Positions 5,233-10,276 of a stretch of 10,276 nt of DNA are shown here, piece after piece (positions within the stretch are counted from its first letter, which is position 1; every line of letters starts with the position of its first letter). Below the pieces are notes generated by a model. The model was not told the origin of the DNA. It saw only the letters and a program-made list of their open reading frames with translations, and did no database searches. A program made the position numbers and the translations under genes. This DNA is from CAYPYI01 sp964415085 (GTDB lineage Bacteria > Bacillota > Clostridia > Tissierellales > Tissierellaceae): positions 1 to 10,276 of the forward strand of contig CAYPYI010000051.1 in NCBI GenBank assembly GCA_964415085.1. Direction: 5' to 3'.

Positions 5233-6253
5233 ATGGTTAGATAGTCCTTCTGATGTTGAGGATGTAGTAGTAAGTAGTAGGATAAGACTTGCTAGAAATA
5301 TAAATAATCATAAGTTTCCAACTAAACTTACAATAGAAGAGTCAGATAAAATAACAGATGAGGTATTAAATGGCCTAAAAGAATCACTGCTTGAAAATTA
5401 TCAGTTTATTAGAGTTCTTGATTTAGATCATAATTTAAAAATGGAATATGTTGAGAATCATTTAATTAGTCCAAAACTTGTAAAAAATGGAGATAAAAGT
5501 AGTTTTCTTTTAAGAGATGATGAAAGAATTACAATAATGCTAAATGAAGAGGACCACTTAAGAATACAAGTCTTAAGCAGGGGATTAAACTTTGAAGAAA
5601 ACTGGGAAATTTTAAATGAAATAGATGATACTATTGATAAAAATTTAGAATATGCCTTTGATAAGAAATGGGGATACTTAACATCATGTCCTACAAATGT
5701 AGGTACAGGTCTTAGAGTTTCAAGTATGCTTCATTTACCATGCTTAACACAAACAGGTAATATGAAAAGCTTAATACAAGGTCTTGCTAAAATAGATATA
5801 ACTACAAGAGGTTTTTTTGGTGAAGGAACCAATATAATTGGAAATATGTATCAAATATCAAATCAAAGAACCCTAGGTGAATCAGAAGATGAGATAATTA
5901 AAAAAATGGAAGAGATAATTTATCAAGTTGTATCTAGAGAAAGAGAAACAAGAGAATATCTAAAGGAACATAAAAGATTAGATATGGAAGACAAAATATA
6001 TAGGTCTTTTGGTATCTTAAAATATGCTAAAAAAATAAATATAAAAGAAGCAATGCTTCATTTATCTAATATAAGACTTGGGATTGAAATGGGTTTAATA
6101 GATAATATTAGTTATAAAGTAATAACAAAACTTATGATGGATATACAACCTTATACAATACAAAATAGAAATTTTGATATAAATGATAAAAGTGATATAG
6201 AAGTAATAAGATCGAACATACTAAAAGATTTTTTAAATGATATGGAGGGGTAA
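5225..6253 (+). CDS. mcsB: McsB, protein arginine kinase
   Basis: This 342-residue phosphagen-kinase-fold enzyme phosphorylates arginine side chains of proteins using ATP (EC 2.7.14.1), tagging misfolded proteins for ClpCP and inactivating CtsR. Visible signatures are SSRIRLARN (17-25, nucleotide binding), NEEDH (107-111, with the catalytic acidic residue), CPTNVGTGLR with C155 (the guanidino-kinase active-site cysteine segment), and RGFFGEGT...QISNQRTLGESE. These are all intact, so the kinase should be active. The C-terminal helical domain (about 235-342) ends in DKSDIEVIRSNILKDFL, in which I cannot find the RDxxRA phosphoarginine-binding motif described for Bacillus-group McsB. It is about 20 residues shorter than B. 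subtilis McsB (363). It overlaps mcsA by 8 bases; clpC starts 3 bases after its stop. Confidence 0.96.
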   Translation: MNKWLDSPSDVEDVVVSSRIRLARNINNHKFPTKLTIEESDKITDEVLNGLKESLLENYQFIRVLDLDHNLKMEYVENHLISPKLVKNGDKSSFLLRDDERITIMLNEEDHLRIQVLSRGLNFEENWEILNEIDDTIDKNLEYAFDKKWGYLTSCPTNVGTGLRVSSMLHLPCLTQTGNMKSLIQGLAKIDITTRGFFGEGTNIIGNMYQISNQRTLGESEDEIIKKMEEIIYQVVSRERETREYLKEHKRLDMEDKIYRSFGILKYAKKINIKEAMLHLSNIRLGIEMGLIDNISYKVITKLMMDIQPYTIQNRNFDINDKSDIEVIRSNILKDFLNDMEG

Positions 6254-6259
6254 TTAGTG
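6244..6259 (+). promoter_or_regulatory. Ribosome binding site for clpC with GTG start
   Basis: GGAGGGG (6244-6250) overlaps the end of mcsB and lies six bases before GTG 6257. No in-frame ATG fits the conserved N-terminus (ALFGRFTEKAQK), so GTG is the start. Confidence 0.85.
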
Positions 6260-8695
6260 GCACTATTTGGAAGATTTACAGAAAAGGCCCAAAAGGCCAT
6301 AATCTTATCACAAGAAGAAGCAAAGAAATTAGGTCATAATTATGTAGGAACAGAACATTTACTACTAGGGATTATGGCAGAAGATACAGGAGTTGGATCT
6401 GAAGCAATTAAGGAATATGATTTAACATTAGATGAATTAAGACAAGAGGTAGCTGAAATAGTTGGTTCATCTGCTGAAGTAGATGAGATAGTAGGATTTA
6501 CTCCTAGAACTAAAAGGATTTTTGAACTTAGTTTACTTCAAGCAAGAGAACTAGGACATAACTATATAGGCACAGAACATTTATTACTAGGACTACTGGC
6601 TGAAGGAGAAGGGGTAGCAACAATGGTCTTAAAAAGACTTGGTGTTGATACAAATGAATTAATAAAAATTATTATAAAAATGATTACTGATGGGAATGTA
6701 GATAGTAATCAAAAGATAGATCCAAATGAAAATGACTCAACTCCTACTTTGGAAAAATATGGACAAGATTTAAATAAATTAGCAAAAGAAGGCAAGATAG
6801 ATCCTGTAATAGGAAGAGATAAAGAAATAGAAAGAGTTATACAAATTTTATCTAGAAGGACTAAAAATAACCCAGTGTTAATAGGGGAACCAGGAGTTGG
6901 AAAAACTGCAATAGCAGAAGGCCTTGCTCAAAAAATAGTTGAAGGGAATATACCTGAAATAGTTAAAAATAAAAAAATAATAAGTTTGGATTTAGCAGGA
7001 ATGATAGCAGGTGCAAAATATAGAGGAGAGTTTGAGGAAAGATTTAAATCTGTATTAGATGAACTTAAAGCAGCAGAAGATACAATTGTATTTATAGATG
7101 AACTTCACACAATAGTAGGTGCAGGAGCTGCAGAAGGTGCAGTTGATGCATCGAATATGTTAAAGCCAATGCTTGCTAGAGGAGATATTCAAATGATTGG
7201 AGCTACAACAATTGATGAATACAGAAAGCATATTGAAAAGGATGCAGCTTTTGAAAGAAGGCTTCAAACTATCATGGTAGAAGAACCTAGTGTAGAAGAT
7301 ACTATTAAGATTTTAAAAGGTCTTAGGGATAAATATGAAGCTCACCATGGCGTTCAAATAGAAGATGAGGCAATAAAAGCTGCAGCAGAATTATCATATA
7401 GATATATATCCGATAGATTCTTACCTGATAAGGCTATAGACTTAATAGATGAAGCAGCATCAAAATTAAGAGTGAGTAACTATATAGCTCCAGATGAGTT
7501 AAAAGAGATAGAGGAAAAACTAGATATTGTAAATAAAGAAAAAGAATCTGCTGTAAATAATCAAGATTATGAAAAAGCAGCAGAGATGAGAGATGAAGAA
7601 AAAAGATTAAAAGATGAATTAAACAAAACTAAATTAGAGTGGAAAAAGAAAAAAGAATCTTCAAATATGATTGTAAACTATGAAGAAATAGCAAAAGTTG
7701 TTTCCGACTGGACGAATGTACCAGTAAGTAGAATGACAGAAGAAGAATCAAATAGGCTTTTAAACTTAGAAAGCATTCTTCATGAAAAGGTAATAGGACA
7801 ATCTCAAGCTGTAAAATCAATATCAAATGCTATAAGAAGAGCAAGAGTAGGACTTAAAGATTCTAACAAACCAATAGGAAGTTTTATATTTGTTGGGCCG
7901 ACAGGAGTTGGTAAAACATATTTAGCAAAATCATTAACAGAAGCTCTTTTTGGTGATGAAGATGATATGATAAGAATAGATATGAGTGAATATATGGAGA
8001 AACACTCAGTTTCAAGACTTATAGGTTCTCCACCAGGATATGTCGGATATGATGATGGAGGTCAACTTACAGAAGCTGTAAGAAGAAATCCTTATTCAGT
8101 AGTGTTATTTGATGAGATTGAAAAAGCTCACCCAGATGTATTCAATGTATTACTTCAGATTCTTGATGATGGTAGACTTACAGATTCAAAAGGAAGAACT
8201 GTTGATTTTAAAAATACAGTTTTAATAATGACATCAAATGTAGGGGCTACAAGTTTAAATAAAAAGAATGTATTAGGCTTTTCAGTTAGTGAAGATGAGG
8301 AAACTATGGAAGAATACGAAATGATGAAAGAAACAATAAATGAGGAGTTAAAAAGAACATTTAGACCCGAATTTTTAAATAGACTAGATGAAACTATAGT
8401 ATTCCATCCACTAGAAGAAAAACATGTAAAAGAAATAGTTGATCTTATGATAGATGATCTAGAAAAGAAATTGAAAAAATTAGATGTAAATGTTAAAGTA
8501 AATGAAGATGTAAGAGATAAGGTAAGTAAAAAAGGCTTTGATAAAGAATATGGAGCAAGACCTTTAGAGCGAACTATAAGAAAATTAATAGAAGACCAAT
8601 TAGCAGAAGAAATATTAAAAGGAAATGTAAGTAAAGAAGATAATATAATAATAAAGCTTAAAGATGATAAACTTGTATTTGAAAAGGGCCAATAG
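6257..8695 (+). CDS. clpC: ClpC, AAA+ unfoldase of the ClpCP protease
   Basis: This 812-residue HSP100 ATPase unfolds proteins and threads them into ClpP. The N-terminal domain (1-145) has two Clp repeats, each with a GTEHLLLG element; E33 and E107 correspond to the phosphoarginine-docking glutamates of B. subtilis ClpC, fitting the McsB gene next door. AAA1 has Walker A GEPGVGKT (210-217) and Walker B FIDE (279-282). The coiled-coil middle domain (about 410-475) carries a UVR-like core QDYEKAAEMRD (436-446). AAA2 has Walker A GPTGVGKT (547-554) and Walker B LFDE (617-620), then the ClpP-docking tripeptide LGF (673-675). ClpB has no such tripeptide and a much longer middle domain, so the ClpC assignment is firm. 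The start is GTG. The stop TAG lies in the loop of a terminator-like hairpin. Confidence 0.98.
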   Translation: MALFGRFTEKAQKAIILSQEEAKKLGHNYVGTEHLLLGIMAEDTGVGSEAIKEYDLTLDELRQEVAEIVGSSAEVDEIVGFTPRTKRIFELSLLQARELGHNYIGTEHLLLGLLAEGEGVATMVLKRLGVDTNELIKIIIKMITDGNVDSNQKIDPNENDSTPTLEKYGQDLNKLAKEGKIDPVIGRDKEIERVIQILSRRTKNNPVLIGEPGVGKTAIAEGLAQKIVEGNIPEIVKNKKIISLDLAGMIAGAKYRGEFEERFKSVLDELKAAEDTIVFIDELHTIVGAGAAEGAVDASNMLKPMLARGDIQMIGATTIDEYRKHIEKDAAFERRLQTIMVEEPSVEDTIKILKGLRDKYEAHHGVQIEDEAIKAAAELSYRYISDRFLPDKAIDLIDEAASKLRVSNYIAPDELKEIEEKLDIVNKEKESAVNNQDYEKAAEMRDEEKRLKDELNKTKLEWKKKKESSNMIVNYEEIAKVVSDWTNVPVSRMTEEESNRLLNLESILHEKVIGQSQAVKSISNAIRRARVGLKDSNKPIGSFIFVGPTGVGKTYLAKSLTEALFGDEDDMIRIDMSEYMEKHSVSRLIGSPPGYVGYDDGGQLTEAVRRNPYSVVLFDEIEKAHPDVFNVLLQILDDGRLTDSKGRTVDFKNTVLIMTSNVGATSLNKKNVLGFSVSEDEETMEEYEMMKETINEELKRTFRPEFLNRLDETIVFHPLEEKHVKEIVDLMIDDLEKKLKKLDVNVKVNEDVRDKVSKKGFDKEYGARPLERTIRKLIEDQLAEEILKGNVSKEDNIIIKLKDDKLVFEKGQ

Positions 8696-8713
8696 CACTT
8701 GGCTCTTTTCTTT
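8682..8713 (+). terminator. Terminator-like hairpin spanning the clpC stop codon
   Basis: AAAAGGGCCAA (8682-8692) pairs with TTGGCTCTTTT (8699-8709) over 11 positions with a single G-U pair. The loop TAGCAC begins with the clpC stop codon, and a T-rich tail (TTTTCTTT, 8706-8713) follows. The radA Shine-Dalgarno starts three bases later. It probably attenuates or partly terminates transcription between clpC and radA. Confidence 0.7.
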
Positions 8714-8729
8714 ATAAAAGGAGGATATA

Positions 8730-10106
8730 ATGAAAGGAAAAGTTAAATATGTATGTTCTAGTTGTGGCTATGAAAGTGTAGGACACTTGGGGAAATGTCC
8801 TATGTGTAGTTCTTGGGGAACGTTAGAAAAAACAGTAGTTACTAAAGAAGATGAAAAAAGAGAAAAAAGAGCAAGTGTATTTGGTAAAAAAGAAGTAAAG
8901 AAATTGACAGAAATTACGACAAGTAATAGTGATAGAATTAAGACAGACCTAGGGGAATTTAATAGGGTAATGGGTGGAGGAATAGTTAGAGACTCAGTTA
9001 CAATACTTGCAGCAAAACCAGGAGCTGGGAAATCAACCTTACTTCTTCAAGTTGCAAATAATTTAGCTAAAAATAATCATAAGGTACTTTATGCTTCAGG
9101 AGAAGAAAGTGAATCACAAATTAGATCTCGTGCAGATAGAATATTAGATAAAATTGAAGATAATCTTTTAGTAGTTTCTGATAATAGCATGGATAATGTA
9201 ATAACTTACATAAATGATAATAATCCAGATATAATAATAATAGATAGTATACAAACATTTACTTTATCAGAATACTCATCAAGTAGAGCAGGAAGTCCTA
9301 CTCAAACTATGGAATGTGCTCATGAAATGGTAAGAATAGCTAAAGATGAAGATAATCCTAGGGTTGTATTTATGATAGGTCAAATGACAAAAGAAGATGA
9401 ACTAGCAGGAGTTAGAGCATTAGAACATCTAGTTGATACAGTTTTAATTATAGAAGGAGATAGTGGGGAAGAACTTAGAACACTACTTGCTACTAAAAAT
9501 AGATATGGTTCAACTGGAGAAATGGGATTTTTCAATATAACCGAAGATGGAATGGTATCTATTGATAACCCAAGTGAATATTTTATGACTGATAGAGAAA
9601 AAGAAGATCTAGTTTATGGTAATGCAATAACAGTAGTAAGAGAAGGTACAAGACCTATAATATTAGAAGTAGAATCTTTAGTATCACAATCATTTACACC
9701 TTATCCATCAAGGATTGGAGAGTGTATGAGAAGGGAACATCTTAGCACTTTAGTATCTATACTTGAGGAAAGAGGTGGGATCAAACTATATGATAAAAAT
9801 GTAGTAATAAAAACAACTGGAGGAATGCAGCTTAAAGAACAAGCAGCCAATCTTGCAGTAATTATGAGTATAGCCTCTTCTGTCAATCAAAAAAGTATAG
9901 CAAATGATGTGGTTTTCATAGCAGATGTAGGCTTAACTGGAGAACTTAAAAAAGTTCCATCACTAGATCAAAGACTAAAAGAGCTTGATAGAATAGGATT
10001 TAAATATGCAATAGTAGCTCCAGGAAGTGCTAAGAATAGAGACTTTGATAACTTAAATGTAATAGAATTTAAAACACTAAAAGATGTATTAAAAACCTAT
10101 ATTTAA
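8730..10106 (+). CDS. radA: RadA, DNA repair/branch-migration ATPase (Sms)
   Basis: This 458-residue cytoplasmic RecA-like ATPase helps process recombination intermediates. The N-terminal C4 zinc finger is C9/C12 and C23/C26 (CSSCG...KCPMCSSWGT). The RecA-like core has Walker A KPGAGKST (96-103) and Walker B IIIIDS (D172). The RadA-specific KNRFG motif appears as KNRYG (256-260). A C-terminal Lon-protease-like domain without the catalytic serine (about 285-458) completes the protein. Length equals that of B. subtilis RadA. Several usual signature residues differ (KPGAGKST, KNRYG, KEQAANLA, ADVGLTGE), so this is a somewhat divergent but intact copy. Start ATG 8730 follows AAAAGGAGG (8716-8724). 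It lies 34 bases after clpC, the standard Firmicute position, downstream of a hairpin. No hairpin terminator follows it, so some transcription may reach the next gene. Confidence 0.96.
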   Translation: MKGKVKYVCSSCGYESVGHLGKCPMCSSWGTLEKTVVTKEDEKREKRASVFGKKEVKKLTEITTSNSDRIKTDLGEFNRVMGGGIVRDSVTILAAKPGAGKSTLLLQVANNLAKNNHKVLYASGEESESQIRSRADRILDKIEDNLLVVSDNSMDNVITYINDNNPDIIIIDSIQTFTLSEYSSSRAGSPTQTMECAHEMVRIAKDEDNPRVVFMIGQMTKEDELAGVRALEHLVDTVLIIEGDSGEELRTLLATKNRYGSTGEMGFFNITEDGMVSIDNPSEYFMTDREKEDLVYGNAITVVREGTRPIILEVESLVSQSFTPYPSRIGECMRREHLSTLVSILEERGGIKLYDKNVVIKTTGGMQLKEQAANLAVIMSIASSVNQKSIANDVVFIADVGLTGELKKVPSLDQRLKELDRIGFKYAIVAPGSAKNRDFDNLNVIEFKTLKDVLKTYI

Positions 10107-10120
10107 TTTAAAAAAATGGG

Positions 10121-10149
10121 TTGACTAAAAAAAAATAATGTGGTAGAAT
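10121..10149 (+). promoter_or_regulatory. Promoter P1 of the carD-like gene
   Basis: TTGACT (10121-10126) is followed by 17 bases and TAGAAT (10144-10149), with TGG immediately before the -10 (10141-10143), an extended -10. Transcription would begin near 10156, about 67 bases before the start codon. Confidence 0.75.
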
Positions 10150-10155
10150 AGATAC

Positions 10156-10184
10156 TTTACTTTATTCGCGTTTTGTAGTATAAT
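10156..10184 (+). promoter_or_regulatory. Promoter P2 of the carD-like gene
   Basis: TTTACT (10156-10161) is followed by 17 bases and a perfect TATAAT (10179-10184). Transcription would begin near 10191. It is exactly 35 bases downstream of P1, element to element. An inverted repeat TAGTAT/ATACTA (10176-10181 and 10196-10201) overlaps its -10. Confidence 0.7.
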
Positions 10185-10222
10185 AATAAGGATTAATACT
10201 ATTAGAAACGGGAGGTCATTGT

Positions 10223-10276
10223 ATGTTTGATGTTGGAGAGAAAATTGTATATCCTATGCATGGAGCAGGGGTAATT
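10223..10276 (+). CDS. CarD/CdnL-family transcriptional regulator, N-terminal 18 codons (3' end outside window)
   Basis: ATG 10223 follows GGGAGGT (10210-10216) and opens MFDVGEKIVYPMHGAGVI, running off the window edge. This is the recognisable start of the CarD/CdnL/TRCF-interaction domain (PF02559), in which a small Tudor-like fold contacts the RNA polymerase beta subunit and stabilises open complexes, notably at rRNA promoters in other bacteria. Only 18 residues are present, so the DNA-binding C-terminal part cannot be checked. TRCF (Mfd) shares the domain but does not begin with it, so a stand-alone CarD/CdnL protein is far more likely. It has its own tandem promoters and lies where disA stands in B. 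subtilis. Confidence 0.85.
   Translation, partial: MFDVGEKIVYPMHGAGVI

Noticed and set aside
6257..8695. ClpB or ClpE instead of ClpC
   Set aside because: The short middle domain, LGF ClpP-docking tripeptide, duplicated N-terminal Clp repeats and absence of an N-terminal zinc finger fit ClpC only.
4135..10106. A novel defence or phosphoarginine-signalling cluster
   Set aside because: The order ctsR-mcsA-mcsB-clpC-radA is the well-known Firmicute stress operon, and each gene has its full catalytic motifs; only details of regulation and some residues are unusual.
1..10276. Mobile elements, CRISPR arrays, tRNA or rRNA genes
   Set aside because: Reading both strands showed no transposase-like frame, no regularly spaced repeat, no tRNA cloverleaf and no conserved rRNA segment.

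Overview
The window is A+T-rich chromosomal DNA with AGA, ATA and TTA codon preference, strong GGAGG-type ribosome binding sites and a ctsR-mcsA-mcsB-clpC-radA gene order. This points to a low-GC Firmicute of the class Clostridia. Clostridiaceae or Peptostreptococcaceae is plausible, but the sequence does not settle the family. All ten complete or nearly complete genes look like ordinary, intact core or near-core genes. No mobile element, CRISPR array, rRNA or tRNA is visible, and no gap between genes exceeds about 120 bases.

Layout: (1) 1-2083, plus strand: the 3' part of a histidine phosphatase gene, an AI-2E/UPF0118 family membrane protein and cobO (corrinoid adenosyltransferase). They are tightly packed and end at a 28-base perfect palindrome with a T-run. 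(2) 2134-4137: a LysR-type regulator (minus strand) divergent from a YeiH-family membrane exporter (plus strand). The 105-base gap holds promoters for both and a T-N11-A dyad placed where LysR activators usually bind. (3) 4135-8695: the class III heat-shock operon ctsR-mcsA-mcsB-clpC, with CtsR-type heptads just before the ctsR ribosome binding site. (4) 8730-10106: radA, separated from clpC by a terminator-like hairpin whose loop contains the clpC stop codon. (5) 10107-10276: tandem sigma-A-type promoters and the first 18 codons of a CarD/CdnL-family RNA polymerase-binding regulator.

How the genes work together: CtsR represses the operon and McsB (arginine kinase, with zinc-finger partner McsA) marks proteins with phosphoarginine. 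ClpC recognises that mark through its N-terminal repeats and feeds substrates to ClpP. RadA (DNA recombination/repair) usually rides on this operon. The LysR/YeiH pair probably forms a self-contained anion (sulfur oxyanion) export switch; this is inferred from family and layout. Most second-look items are regulatory architecture and signature-residue deviations (CtsR loop, McsB C-terminus, RadA motifs, absence of disA after radA). I did not find an obviously new multi-gene system.
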